This document shows, in pieces, positions 13,726-25,684 of a stretch of 64,000 bases of DNA. The number at the start of each line of letters is the position of its first letter. Positions within the stretch are counted from its first letter, which is position 1. The position numbers and the translations under genes were made by a program. Below the pieces are notes generated by a model, which saw nothing but the letters and a program-made list of their open reading frames with translations, made no database searches and was not told the origin of the DNA. The DNA is from Halisarca cf. caerulea (taxonomy: Eukaryota > Porifera > Demospongiae > Chondrillida > Halisarcidae), in NCBI GenBank assembly GCA_963170055.1, contig CAUJGJ010000064.1:50848-114847 (forward strand), read 5' to 3'.

Positions 13726-15597
13726 ATCCAACACTACACAAATACGCCCACAGCACTTCAGAAACTTCATGTGTGTCCAATGGGAATGTGCGTGGTGCTA
13801 GTGCCAAATATTGGTATTAGCACCAGCATATCCAACACTACACAAATACGCCCACAGCACTTCAGAAAGGTCATGTGTTTGCACTGGGAATGTGCGTGGT
13901 GCTAGTGCCCAATATTGGTATTAGCACCAGCATATCCAACATAACACAAATACACCCACAGTTGTTAAGAAACTTCATTTGTGTCCACTGGGAATGTTCT
14001 TGGTGCTAGTGCCAAATATTGGTATTAGCACCAGCATATCCAACACTACACAAATACGCCCACAGCACTTCAGAAACTTCATGTGTGTCCAATGGGAATG
14101 TGCGTGGTGCTAGTGCCCAATATTGGTATTAGCACCAGCATATCCAACACTACACAAATACACCCACAGTAGTTAAGAAACTTCATTTGTGTCCACTGGG
14201 AATGTGCGTGGTGCTAGTGCCCAATATTGGTATTAGCACCAGCATATCCAACACTACACAAATACGCCCACAGCACTTCAGAAAATTCATGTGTGTCCAC
14301 TGGGAATGTGCTTGGTGCTAGTGCCCAATATTGGTATTAGCACCAGCATATCCAACACTACACAAATACACCCACAGCACTTCAGAAAGGTCATGTGTGT
14401 CCACTGGGAATGTGCGTGGTGCTAGTGTTAAATATTGGTATTAGCACCAGCATATCCAACACTACACAAATACCCCCACAGCACTTCAGAAACTTCATGT
14501 GTGTCCACTGGGAATGTGCGTGGTGCTAGTGCCCAATATTGGTATTAGCACCGGTATATCCAACACTACACAAATACGCCCACAGCACTTCAGAAACTTC
14601 ATTTGTGTCCACTGGGAATGTGCGTGGTGCTAGTGCCCAATATTGGTATTAGCACCAGCATATACAACACTACACAAATACGCCCACAGCATTTAGGAAA
14701 GGTCATCTGTGTGCACTGGGAATGTGCATGGTGCTAGTGCCCAATATTTTTATTAGCACCAGCATATCCAACATTACACAAATACGCCCACAGTAGTCAA
14801 GAAACTTCATTTGTGTCCACTGGGAATGTGCGTGGTGCTAGTGCCAAATATTCGTATTAGCACCAGGATATCCAACACTACACAAATACGCCCACTGCAC
14901 TTCAGAAACTTCATGTGTGTCCACTGGGAACGTGCGTGGTGCTAGTGCCCAATATTGGTATTAGCACCAGCATATCCAACACTACACAAATACGCCCATA
15001 GCACTTCAGAAAGGTCATGTGTGTCCACTGGGAATGTGCGTGGTGCTAGTGCCAAATATTGGTATTAGCACCAGCATATCCAACATTACACAAATACGCC
15101 CACAGTAGTCAAGAAACTTCATTTGTGTCCACTGGGAATGTGCGTGGTGCTAGTGCCAAATATTCGTATTAGCACCAGCATATCCAACACTACACAAATA
15201 CGCCCACAGCACTTAAGAAAGGTCATGTGTGACCACTGGGAATGTGCGTGGTGCTAGTGCCCAATATTGGTATTAGCACCAGCATATCCAACACTACACA
15301 AATACGCCCACAGCACTTCAGAAAGGTCATGTGTGTACACTGGGAATGTGCGTGGTGCTAGAGCCCAATATTGGTATTAGCACCAGCATATCCAACACTG
15401 CACAAGTACGCCCACAGCACTTCAGAAACTTCATGTCTGTCCACTGGGAATGTGTGTGGTGCTAGTGCCAAATATTGGTATTCGCACCAGCATATCCAAC
15501 ACTACACAAATACGCCCACAGTAGTTAAGAAACTTCATTTGTGTCCACTGGGAATGTGCGTTGTGCTAGTGCCAAATATTTGTATTAGCACCAGCAT
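13726..15597. repeat. 18-monomer HOR (1,872 bp), copy 2
   Basis: It matches copy 1 in all 18 positions with a handful of substitutions, such as GTTCTTGG for GTGCTTGG near 13,997 and ACCCCCAC near 14,474. Its last monomer (15,494) ends GCGTTGTGC / GCCAAATATTTG, whereas copy 1 ends GCGTGG / GCCCAATATTTA. The end is therefore shared with the copy ending at 17,885, not with its neighbour. Confidence 0.92.
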
Positions 15598-16221
15598 ATC
15601 CAACACTACACAAATACGCCCATAGCACTTCAGAAAGGTCATGTGTGTCCACTGGGAATGTGCGTGGTGCTAGTGCCAAATATTGGTATTAGCACCAGCA
15701 TATCCAACATTACACAAATACGCCCACAGTAGTCAAGAAACTTTATTTGTGTCCACTGGGAATGTGCGTGGTGCTAGTGCCAAATATTCGTATTAGCACC
15801 AGCATATCCAACACTACACAAATACGCCCACAGCACTTAAGAAAGGTCATGTGTGACCACTGGGAATGTGCGTGGTGCTAGTGCCCAATATTGGTATTAG
15901 CACCAGCATATCCAACACTACACAAATACGCCCACAGCACTTCAGAAAGGTCATGTGTGTACACTGGGAATGTGCGTGGTGCTAGAGCCCAATATTGGTA
16001 TTAGCACCAGCATATCCAACACTGCACAAGTACGCCCACAGCACTTCAGAAACTTCATGTCTGTCCACTGGGAATGTGTGTGGTGCTAGTGCCAAATATT
16101 GGTATTCGCACCAGCATATCCAACACTACACAAATACGCCCACAGTAGTTAAGAAACTTCATTTGTGTCCACTGGGAATGTGCGTGGTGCTAGTGCCCAA
16201 TATTTATATTAGCACCAGCAT
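15598..16221. repeat. 6-monomer fragment of the 18-monomer HOR
   Basis: Six monomers (CCCATAG-GGTC, TAGTCAAG, TGTGACC, GTGTACAC, CACTGCACAAG, TAGTTAAG) repeat the last six monomers of the HOR directly after a full copy. The final monomer has the GCCCAATATTTATATT end of copy 1, so the two end types alternate: 13,622, 15,494, 16,118, 17,782. Confidence 0.88.
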
Positions 16222-17885
16222 ATCAAACACTACACAAATACGCCCACAGCACTTCAGAAACTTCATGTGTGTCCAATGGGAATGTGCGTGGTGCTAGTGC
16301 CAAATATTGGTATTAGCACCAGCATATCCAACACTACACAAATACGCCCACAGCACTTCAGAAAGGTCATGTGTTTGCACTGGGAATGTGCGTGGTGCTA
16401 GTGCCCAATATTGGTATTAGCACCAGCATATCCAACATAACACAAATACACCCACAGTTGTTAAGAAACTTCATTTGTGTCCACTGGGAATGTGCTTTGT
16501 GCTAGTGCCAAATATTGGTATTAGCACCAGCATATCCAACACTACACAAATACGCCCACAGCACTTCAGAAACTTCATGTGTGTCCAATGGGAATGTGCG
16601 TGGTGCTAGTGCCCAATATTGGTATTAGCACCAGCATATCCAACACTACACAAATACACCCACAGTAGTTAAGAAACTTCATTTGTGTCCACTGGGAATG
16701 TGCGTGGTGCTAGTGCCCAATATTGGTATTAGCACCAGCATATCCAACACTACACAAATACGCCCACAGCACTTCAGAAACTTCATGTGTGTCCACTGGG
16801 AATGTGCGTGGTGCTAGTGCCCAATATTGGTATTAGCACCGGTATATCCAACACTACACAAATACGCCCACAGCACTTCAGAAACTTCATTTGTGTCCAC
16901 TGGGAATGTGCGTGGTGCTAGTGCCCAATATTGGTATTAGCACCAGCATATACAACACTACACAAATACGCCCACAGCATTTAGGAAAGGTCATCTGTGT
17001 GCACTGGGAATGTGCATGGTGCTAGTGCCCAATATTTTTATTAGCACCAGCATATCCAACATTACACAAATACGCCCACAGTAGTCAAGAAACTTCATTT
17101 GTGTCCACTGGGAATGTGCGTGGTGCTAGTGCCAAATATTCGTATTAGCACCAGGATATCCAACACTACACAAATACGCCCACTGCACTTCAGAAACTTC
17201 ATGTGTGTCCACTGGGAACGTGCGTGGTGCTAGTGCCCAATATTGGTATTAGCACCAGCATATCCAACACTACACAAATACGCCCATAGCACTTCAGAAA
17301 GGTCATGTGTGTCCACTGGGAATGTGCGTGGTGCTAGTGCCAAATATTGGTATTAGCACCAGCATATCCAACATTACACAAATACGCCCACAGTAGTCAA
17401 GAAACTTCATTTGTGTCCACTGGGAATGTGCGTGGTGCTAGTGCCAAATATTCGTATTAGCACCAGCATATCCAACACTACACAAATACGCCCACAGCAC
17501 TTAAGAAAGGTCATGTGTGACCACTGGGAATGTGCGTGGTGCTAGTGCCCAATATTGGTATTAGCACCAGCATATCCAACACTACACAAATACGCCCACA
17601 GCACTTCAGAAAGGTCATGTGTGTACACTGGGAATGTGCGTGGTGCTAGAGCCCAATATTGGTATTAGCACCAGCATATCCAACACTGCACAAGTACGCC
17701 CACAGCACTTCAGAAACTTCATGTCTGTCCACTGGGAATGTGTGTGGTGCTAGTGCCAAATATTGGTATTCGCACCAGCATATCCAACACTACACAAATA
17801 CGCCCACAGTAGTTAAGAAACTTCATTTGTGTCCACTGGGAATGTGCGTTGTGCTAGTGCCAAATATTTGTATTAGCACCAGCAT
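16222..17885. repeat. 18-monomer HOR, 16-monomer deletion copy (1,664 bp)
   Basis: It matches the HOR but lacks the AAAATTC-GCTTGG and GTTAAAT monomers (positions 12,374 and 12,478 in copy 1): 16,638 is followed directly by the ACCGGTAT monomer at 16,742. The deletion removes exactly two monomers and preserves phase. Confidence 0.9.
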
Positions 17886-17989
17886 ATCCAACACTACAGA
17901 AATACGCCCACAGCACTTCAGAAAGGTCATGTGTGTCCACTGGGAATGTGCGTGGTGCTAGTGCCCAATATTGGTATTAGCACCAGCAT
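17886..17989. repeat. Junction monomer between 18-mer HOR and the 14-monomer block
   Basis: It begins with CTACAGAAATACG, a variant otherwise seen in the CAGAAATACGCCAACAG monomers, but continues as a CACTTCAG-GGTC monomer ending GCCCAATATTGG. It sits between the end of the 18-mer family and the 14-monomer copy at 17,990. A similar GGTC monomer follows the captured block at 40,349. Confidence 0.7.
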
Positions 17990-19236
17990 ATCCAACACTA
18001 CACAAATACGCCCACAGCACTTCAGAAAGGTCATGTGTGTCCACTGGGAATGTGCGTTGTGCTAGTGCCCCATATTGGTATTAGCACCAGCATATCCAAC
18101 ACTACACAAATACGCCCACAGCACTTCAGAAACTTCATGTGGTCCACTGGGAATGTGCGTGGTGCTAGTGCCTAATATTTGTATTAGCACCAGCATATCC
18201 AACACTACACAAATACGTCCACAGCACTTAAGAAAGGTCATGTGTGTCCACTGGGAATGTGCGTGGTGCTAGTGTTAAATATTGGTATTAGCACCAGCAT
18301 ATCCAACACTACACAAATACGCCCACAGCACTTAAGAAAGGTCATGTGTGTCCACAGGGAATGTGCATGGTGCTAGTGTTAAATATTGGTATTAGCACCA
18401 GCATATCCAACACTACACAAATACGCCCACAGTAGTTAAGAAACTTCATTTGTGTCCACTTGGAATGTGCTTGGTGCTAGTGCCCAATATTGGTATTAGC
18501 ACCAGCATATCCAACACCACACAAATACGCCCACAGTACTTCAGAAACTTCATGTGTGTCCACTGGGAATGTGCGTGGTGCTAGTGCCCAATATTGGTAT
18601 TAGCACCAGCATATCCAACACTACACAAATACGCCCACAGCACTTAGGAAAGGTCATGTGTGTTCACTGGGAATGTGCGTGGTGCTAGTTCCCAATATTT
18701 GTATTAGCACCAGCATATCCAACATTACACAAATACGCCCACAGTAGTTAAGAAACTTCATTTGTGTCCACTGGGAATGTGCGTGGTGCTAGTGCCCAAT
18801 ATTGGTATTAGAACCAGCATATCCAACACTACACAAATACGCCCTCAGCACTTCAGAAACTTCATGTGTGTCCACTGTGAATGTGCGTGGTGCTAGTGCC
18901 CAATATAGGTATTAGCACCAGCATATCCAACATTACACAAATACGCCCACAGCACTTCAGAAACTTCATGTGTGTCCACTGGGAATGTGCGTGGTGCTAG
19001 TGCCTAATATTTGTATTAGCACCAGAATATCCAACACTACACAAATACGCCCACAGCACTTCAGAAAGGTCATGTGTGTCCACTGGGAATGTGCGTGGTT
19101 ATAGTGCCCCATATTGATATTAGCACCAGCATATCCAACACTACACAAATACGCCCACAGTAGTTAAGAAACTTCATTTGTGTCCACTGGGAATGTGCTT
19201 GGTGCTAGTGCCCAATATTGGTATTAGCACCAGCAT
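17990..19236. repeat. Displaced copy of the 14-monomer unit (12 monomers)
   Basis: It matches 8,737-10,086 across about 9.25 kb of other HORs, including the marker deletion near 18,140, the GCATGG-GTTAAAT monomer and the rare GTGGTTATAGTGCCC monomer (9,880 and 19,029). It is one monomer shorter because units like 9,568 and 9,672 are fused into the hybrid at 18,821. Confidence 0.87.
18821..18924. repeat. Hybrid monomer marking a one-unit deletion
   Basis: The first two thirds (CCCTCAG, ACTGTGAATG) match the monomer at 9,568. The end (ATATAGGTATT) matches the next one at 9,672. The fusion explains why this block is exactly one monomer shorter than its source, with the crossover in the shared GTGCGTGGTGCTAGTGCC stretch. 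Confidence 0.85.
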
Positions 19237-20588
19237 ATCCAACACTACACAAATACGCCCACAGCACTTAAGAAAGGTCATGTGTGTCCACTGGGAATGT
19301 GCGTAGTGCTAGTGTTAAATATTGGTATTAGCACCAGCATATCCAACACTACACAAATACGCCCACAGCACTTAAGAAAGGTCATGTGTGTCCACTGGGA
19401 ATGTGCGTGGTGCTAGTTCCCAATATTTGTATTAGCACCAGCATATCCAACACTACACAAATACGCCCACAGTAGTTAAGAAACTTCATTTGTGTCCACT
19501 GGGAATGTGCGTGGTGCTAGTGCCCAATATTGGTATTAGCACCAGCATATCCAACACTACACAAATACGCCCACAGCACTTCAGAAACTTCATGTGTGTC
19601 CAATGGGAATGTGCGTGGTGCTAGTGCCAAATATTGGTATTAGCACCAGCATATCCAACACTACACAAATACGCCCACAGCACATCAGAAAGGTCATGTG
19701 TGTGCACTGGGAATGTGTGTGGTGCTAGTGCCCAATATTGGTATTAGCACCAGCATATCCAACACTACACAAATACGCCCACAGCACTTAAGAAAGGTCA
19801 TGTGTGACCACTGGGAATGTGCGTGGTGCTAGTGCCCAATATTAGTATTAGCACCAGCATATCCAACACTACACAAATACGCCCACAGTAGTTAAGAAAG
19901 GTCATGTGTGTCCCCTGGGAATGTGCGTGGTGCTAGTGCCCAATATTGGTATTAGCACCAGCATATCCAACACTACACAAATACGCCCACAGTAGTTAAG
20001 AAAGGTCATGTGTGTCCCCTGGGAATGTGCGTGGTGCTAGTGCCCAATATTGGTATTAGCACCAGCATATCCAACACTACAGAAATACGCCAACAGCACT
20101 TCAGAAACTTCATTTGTGTCCACTGGGAATGTGCGTGGTGCTAGTGCCCAATATTGGTATTAGCACCAGCATATCCAACACTACACAAATACGCCCACAG
20201 AACTTCAGAAACTTCATGTGTGTCCAATGGGAATGTGCGTGGTGCTAGTGCCCAATATTGGTATTAGCACCAGCATATCCAACACTACACAAATACGCCC
20301 ACAGCACTTCAGAAAGGTCATGTGTGTCCACTGGGAATGTGCGTTGTGCTAGTGCCCCATATTGGTATTAGCACCAGCATATCCAACACTACACAAATAC
20401 GCCCACAGCACTTCAGAAACTTTATGTGTGTCCACTGGGAATGTGCGTGGTGCTAGTACTAAATATTGGTATTAGCACCAGCATATCCAACATTACACAA
20501 ATACGCCCACAGTAGTTAAGAAACTTCATTTGTGTCCACTGGGAATGTGCTTGGTGCTAGTGCCCAATATTGGTATTAGCACCAGCAT
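19237..20588. repeat. 13-monomer HOR (1,352 bp), copy 1
   Basis: Diagnostic order: CGTAGTGC-GTTAAAT; GTTCCCAATATTTG; TAGTTAAG; CCAATGGG; CACATCAG; TGTGACC; two successive TAGTTAAG-AAAGGTC-CCCCTGGG monomers; CAGAAATACGCCAACAG; AACTTCAG-CCAATGGG; GCCCCAT; ACTTTATG-GTACTAAAT; CATTAC-TAGTTAAG. The same order returns at 20,589 (interrupted) and 23,085. Confidence 0.9.
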
Positions 20589-21212
20589 ATCCAACACTAC
20601 ACAAATACGCCCACAGCACTTAAGAAAGGTCATGTGTGTCCACTGGGAATGTGCGTAGTGCTAGTGTTAAATATTGGTATTAGCACCAGCATATCCAACA
20701 CTACACAAATACGCCCACAGCACTTAAGAAAGGTCATGTGTGTCCACTGGGAATGTGCGTGGTGCTAGTTCCCAATATTTGTATTAGCACCAGCATATCC
20801 AACACTACACAAATACGCCCACAGTAGTTAAGAAACTTCATTTGTGTCCACTGGGAATGTGCGTGGTGCTAGTGCCCAATATTGGTATTAGCACCAGCAT
20901 ATCCAACACTACACAAATACGCCCACAGCACTTCAGAAACTTCATGTGTGTCCAATGGGAATGTGCGTGGTGCTAGTGCCAAATATTGGTATTAGCACCA
21001 GCATATCCAACACTACACAAATACGCCCACAGCACATCAGAAAGGTCATGTGTGTGCACTGGGAATGTGTGTGGTGCTAGTGCCCAATATTGGTATTAGC
21101 ACCAGCATATCCAACACTACACAAATACGCCCACAGCACTTAAGAAAGGTCATGTGTGACCACTGGGAATGTGCGTGGTGCTAGTGCCAAATATTGGTAT
21201 TAGCACCAGCAT
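20589..21212. repeat. 13-monomer HOR, left part of interrupted copy 2 (six monomers)
   Basis: The first six monomers match copy 1. The sixth (21,109) starts like its partner (CACTTAAG, TGTGACC) but ends GCCAAATATTGG instead of GCCCAATATTAG. The switch to foreign monomers therefore occurs inside it, at about 21,168-21,195. Confidence 0.86.
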
Positions 21213-22668
21213 ATCCAACACTACACAAGTACGCCCACAGCATTTCAGAATCTTCATGTGTGTCCACTGGGAATGTGCGTGGTGCTAGTACTAAATATTG
21301 GTATTAGCACCAGCATATCCAACACTACACAAATACGCCCACAGTACTTCAGAAACTTCATGTGTGTCCACTTGGAATGTGCATGGTGCTAGTGCCAAAT
21401 ATTGGTATTAGTACCAACATATCCAACACTACACAAATACGCCCACAGCACTTCAGAAATTTCATGTGTGTCCACTGGGAATGTGAGTGGTGCTAGTGCC
21501 AAATATTGGTATTAGCACCAGCATATCCAACACTACAAAAATGTGCCCACAGCACTTCAGAAAGGTCATGTGTGTGCACTGGGAATGTGCGTGGTGCTAG
21601 TACCAAATATTGGTATTAGCACCAGCATATCCAACACTACACAAATACGCCCACAGTACTTCAGAAAGGTTATGTGTGTCCAATGGGAATGTGCGTGGTG
21701 CTAGTACCAAATATTGGTATTAGCACCAACATATCCAACACTACACAAATACGCCCACAGTACTTCAGAAAGGTCATGTGTGTCCACTGGGAATGTGCGT
21801 GGTGCTAGTGCCAAATATTGGTATTAGCACCAGCATATCCAACATTACACAAATACGCCCAGAGTAGTTAAGAAACTTCATGTGTGTCCACTGGGAATGT
21901 GCGTGGTGCTAGTACCAAATATTGGTATTAGCACCAGCATATCCAACACTACACAAATACGCCCACAACACTTCAGAAACTTCATGTGTGTCCACTGGGA
22001 ATGTGCGTGGTGCTAGTGCCAAATATTGGTATTAGCACCAGCATATCCAACACTACACAAATACGCCCACAGCACTTCAGAAAGGCCATGTGTGTCCACT
22101 GGGAATGTGCGTGGTGCTAGTGCCAAATATTGGTATTAGCACCAGCATATCCAACACTACACAAGTACGCCCACAGCATTTCAGAATCTTCATGTGTGTC
22201 CACTGGGAATGTGCGTGGTGCTAGTACTAAATATTGGTATTAGCACCAGCATATCCAACACTACACAAATACGCCCACAGTACTTCAGAAACTTCATGTG
22301 TGTCCACTGGGAATGTGCATGGTGCTAGTGCCAAATATTGGTATTAGCACCAGCATATCCAACACTACACAAATACGCCCACAGCACTTCAGAAACTTCA
22401 TGTGTGTCCACTGGGAATGTGCGTGGTGCTAGTGCCAAATATTGGTATTAGCACCAGCATATCCAACACTACACAAATACGCCCACAGCACTTCAGAAAC
22501 TTCATGTGTGTCCACTGGGAATGTGCGTGGTGCTAGTGCCAAATATTGGTATTAGCACCAGCATATCCAACACTACAAAAATGTGCCCACAGCACTTCAG
22601 AAAGGTCATGTGTGTGCACTGGGAATGTGCGTGGTGCTAGTACCAAATATTGGTATTAGCACCAGCAT
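21213..22668. repeat. Block of right-flank-type monomers inserted in the 13-mer HOR
   Basis: Fourteen monomers (1,456 bp) have no close partner in the flanking HOR. CATTTCAGAATCTTC with GTACTAAAT (21,213 and 22,149), GTACCAAAT and uniform GCCAAATATTGG endings are otherwise characteristic of 56-64 kb. Internally a 9-monomer (936 bp) period is visible: 22,149-22,668 repeats 21,213-21,732 apart from a repeated CTTC monomer at 22,357/22,461. It replaces three HOR monomers (the two CCCCTGGG units and the CAGAAATACG unit). Confidence 0.85.
22391..22400 (+). promoter_or_regulatory. HSE-like GAAnnTTC motif (example; recurs in CTTC-class monomers)
   Basis: AGAAACTTCA fits nGAAnnTTCn, two inverted 5-bp units of a heat-shock element. 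It recurs wherever the monomer has AGAAACTTC. The same stretch shows a 9-bp direct repeat, ACTTCAgaaACTTCA. A full element normally has three or more units, so this is a weak site on its own and only notable for its density. No binding or transcription is implied by the sequence alone. Confidence 0.3.
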
Positions 22669-23084
22669 ATCCAACACTACACAAATACGCCCACAGAACT
22701 TCAGAAACTTCATGTGTGTCCAATGGGAATGTGCGTGGTGCTAGTGCCCAATATTGGTATTAGCACCAGCATATCCAACACTACACAAATACGCCCACAG
22801 CACTTCAGAAAGGTCATGTGTGTCCACTGGGAATGTGCGTTGTGCTAGTGCCCCATATTGGTATTAGCACCAGCATATCCAACACTACACAAATACGCCC
22901 ACAGCACTTCAGAAACTTTATGTGTGTCCACTGGGAATGTGCGTGGTGCTAGTACTAAATATTGGTATTAGCACCAGCATATCCAACATTACACAAATAC
23001 GCCCACAGTAGTTAAGAAACTTCATTTGTGTCCACTGGGAATGTGCTTGGTGCTAGTGCCCAATATTGGTATTAGCACCAGCAT
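22669..23084. repeat. 13-monomer HOR, right part of interrupted copy 2 (four monomers)
   Basis: AACTTCAG-CCAATGGG, GCCCCAT, ACTTTATG-GTACTAAAT and CATTAC-TAGTTAAG-GCTTGG match the last four monomers of copy 1 (20,173-20,588) and lead straight into copy 3. Confidence 0.88.
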
Positions 23085-24436
23085 ATCCAACACTACACAA
23101 ATACGCCCACAGCACTTAAGAAAGGTCATGTGTGTCCACTGGGAATGTGCGTAGTGCTAGTGTTAAATATTGGTATTAGCACCAGCATATCCAACACTAC
23201 ACAAATACGCCCACAGCACTTAAGAAAGGTCATGTGTGTCCACTGGGAATGTGCGTGGTGCTAGTTCCCAATATTTGTATTAGCACCAGCATATCCAACA
23301 CTACACAAATACGCCCACAGTAGTTAAGAAACTTCATTTGTGTCCACTGGGAATGTGCGTGGTGCTAGTGCCCAATATTGGTATTAGCACCAGCATATCC
23401 AACACTACACAAATACGCCCACAGCACTTCAGAAACTTCATGTGTGTCCAATGGGAATGTGCGTGGTGCTAGTGCCAAATATTGGTATTAGCACCAGCAT
23501 ATCCAACACTACACAAATACGCCCACAGCACATCAGAAAGGTCATGTGTGTCCACTGGGAATGTGTGTGGTGCTAGTGCCCAATATTGGTATTAGCACCA
23601 GCATATCCAACACTACACAAATACGCCCACAGCACTTAAGAAAGGTCATGTGTGACCACTGGGAATGTGCGTGGTGCTAGTGCCCAATATTAGTATTAGC
23701 ACCAGCATATCCAACACTACACAAATACGCCCACAGTAGTTAAGAAAGGTCATGTGTGTCCCCTGGGAATGTGCGTGGTGCTAGTGCCCAATATTGGTAT
23801 TAGCACCAGCATATCCAACACTACACAAATACGCCCACAGTAGTTAAGAAAGGTCATGTGTGTCCCCTGGGAATGTGCGTGGTGCTAGTGCCCAATATTG
23901 GTATTAGCACCAGCATATCCAACACTACAGAAATACGCCAACAGCACTTCAGAAACTTCATTTGTGTCCACTGGGAATGTGCGTGGTGCTAGTGCCCAAT
24001 ATTGGTATTAGCACCAGCATATCCAACACTACACAAATACGCCCACAGAACTTCAGAAACTTCATGTGTGTCCAATGGGAATGTGCGTGGTGCTAGTGCC
24101 CAATATTGGTATTAGCACCAGCATATCCAACACTACACAAATACGCCCACAGCACTTCAGAAAGGTCATGTGTGTCCACTGGGAATGTGCGTTGTGCTAG
24201 TGCCCCATATTGGTATTAGCACCAGCATATCCAACACTACACAAATACGCCCACAGCACTTCAGAAACTTTATGTGTGTCCACTGGGAATGTGCGTGGTG
24301 CTAGTACTAAATATTGGTATTAGCACCAGCATATCCAACATTACACAAATACGCCCACAGTAGTTAAGAAACTTCATTTGTGTCCACTGGGAATGTGCGT
24401 GGTGCTAGTGCCCAATATTTATATTAGCACCAGCAT
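23085..24436. repeat. 13-monomer HOR (1,352 bp), copy 3
   Basis: All 13 monomers match copy 1 in order. The last (24,333) instead ends GCCCAATATTTATATT, the form that precedes the 18-mer family at 13,622 and 16,118. It is thus the switch point into the related 8-monomer family. Confidence 0.9.
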
Positions 24437-24852
24437 ATCCAACACTACACAAATACGCCCACAGCACTTCAGAAACTTCATGTGTGTCCAATGGGAATGT
24501 GCGTGGTGCTAGTGCCAAATATTGGTATTAGCACCAGCATATCCAACACTACACAAATACGCCCACAGCACTTCAGAAAGGTCATGTGTTTGCACTGGGA
24601 ATGTGCGTGGTGCTAGTGCCCAATATTGGTATTAGCACCAGCATATCCAACATAACACAAATACACCCACAGTTTTTAAGAAACTTCATTTGTGTCCACT
24701 GGGAATGTGCTTGGTGCTAGTGCCAAATATTGGTATTAGCACCAGCATATCCAACACTACACAAATACGCCCACAGCACTTCAGAAACTCCATGTGTGTC
24801 CACTGGGAATGTGCGTGGTGCTAGTGCCCAATATTGGTATTAGCACCAGCAT
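24437..24852. repeat. Four monomers equivalent to the start of the 18-mer HOR
   Basis: CCAATGGG, TGTTTGCAC, CATAAC with GTTTTTAAG, then a CTTC monomer match 11,854-12,269. GTTTTTAAG replaces the GTTGTTAAG of the 12-16 kb copies and is shared with 28,389, so it marks the 24-29 kb sublineage. Confidence 0.85.
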
Positions 24853-25684
24853 ATCCAACACTACACAAATACACCCACAGTAGTTAAGAAACTTCATTTG
24901 TGTCCACTGGGAATGTGCGTGGTGCTAGTGCCCAATATTGGTATTAGCACCAGCATATCCAACACTACACAAATACGCCCACAGCACTTCAGAAAATTCA
25001 TGTGTGTCCACTGGGAATGTGCTTGGTGCTAGTGCCCAATATTGGTATTAGCACCAGCATATCCAACACTACACAAATACACCCACAGCACTTCAGAAAG
25101 GTCATGTGTGTCCACTGGGAATGTGCGTGGTGCTAGTGTTAAATATTGGTATTAGCACCAGCATATCCAACACTACACAAATACGCCCACAGCACTTCAG
25201 AAACTTCATGTGTGTCCACTGGGAATGTGCGTGGTGCTAGTGCCCAATATTGGTATTTGCACCGGTATATCCAACACTACACAAATACGCCCACAGCACT
25301 TCAGAAACTTCATTTGTGTCCACTGGGAATGTGCGTGGTGCTAGTGCCCAATATTGGTATTAGCACCAGCATATACAACACTACACAAATACGCCCACAG
25401 CATTTAGGAAAGGTCATCTGTGTGCACTGGGAATGTGCATGGTGCTAGTGCCCAATATTTTTATTAGCACCAGCATATCCAACATTACACAAATACGCCC
25501 ACAGTAGTCAAGAAACTTCATTTGTGTCCACTGGGAATGTGCGTGGTGCTAGTGCCAAATATTCGTATTAGCACCAGGATATCCAACACTACACAAATAC
25601 GCCCACTGCACTTCAGAAACTTCATGTGTGTCCACTGGGAACGTGCGTGGTGCTAGTGCCCAATATTGGTATTAGCACCAGCAT
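24853..25684. repeat. 8-monomer unit (832 bp), copy 1
   Basis: Order: CACCCAC-TAGTTAAG; AAAATTC-GCTTGG; CACCCAC-GGTC-GTTAAAT; ACCGGTAT; CTTCATTTG; ATACAAC-CATTTAGG; TAGTCAAG-CCAGGAT; CACTGCAC-GGGAACGTG. It corresponds to 12,270-13,101 in the 18-mer HOR, and ATTTGCACCGGTAT is a marker private to the 24-29 kb copies. Confidence 0.9.

Noticed and set aside
3414..18272. Open frames of 60-100 codons on the + strand, many starting at TTG (for example 3,414-3,671; 13,499-13,801; 17,659-17,961)
   Set aside because: The peptides are three frames of the same 104-bp monomer read in succession, since 104 leaves remainder 2 on division by 3. They stop at TAG in GTGCTAG or GTATTAG after at most about 303 nt, recur with the repeat, and lack any domain or plausible start context.
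21213..22668. Transposable element insertion
   Set aside because: The island consists of the same 104-bp monomer in phase, with no terminal repeats, target-site duplication or coding sequence. It is a different satellite sublineage.
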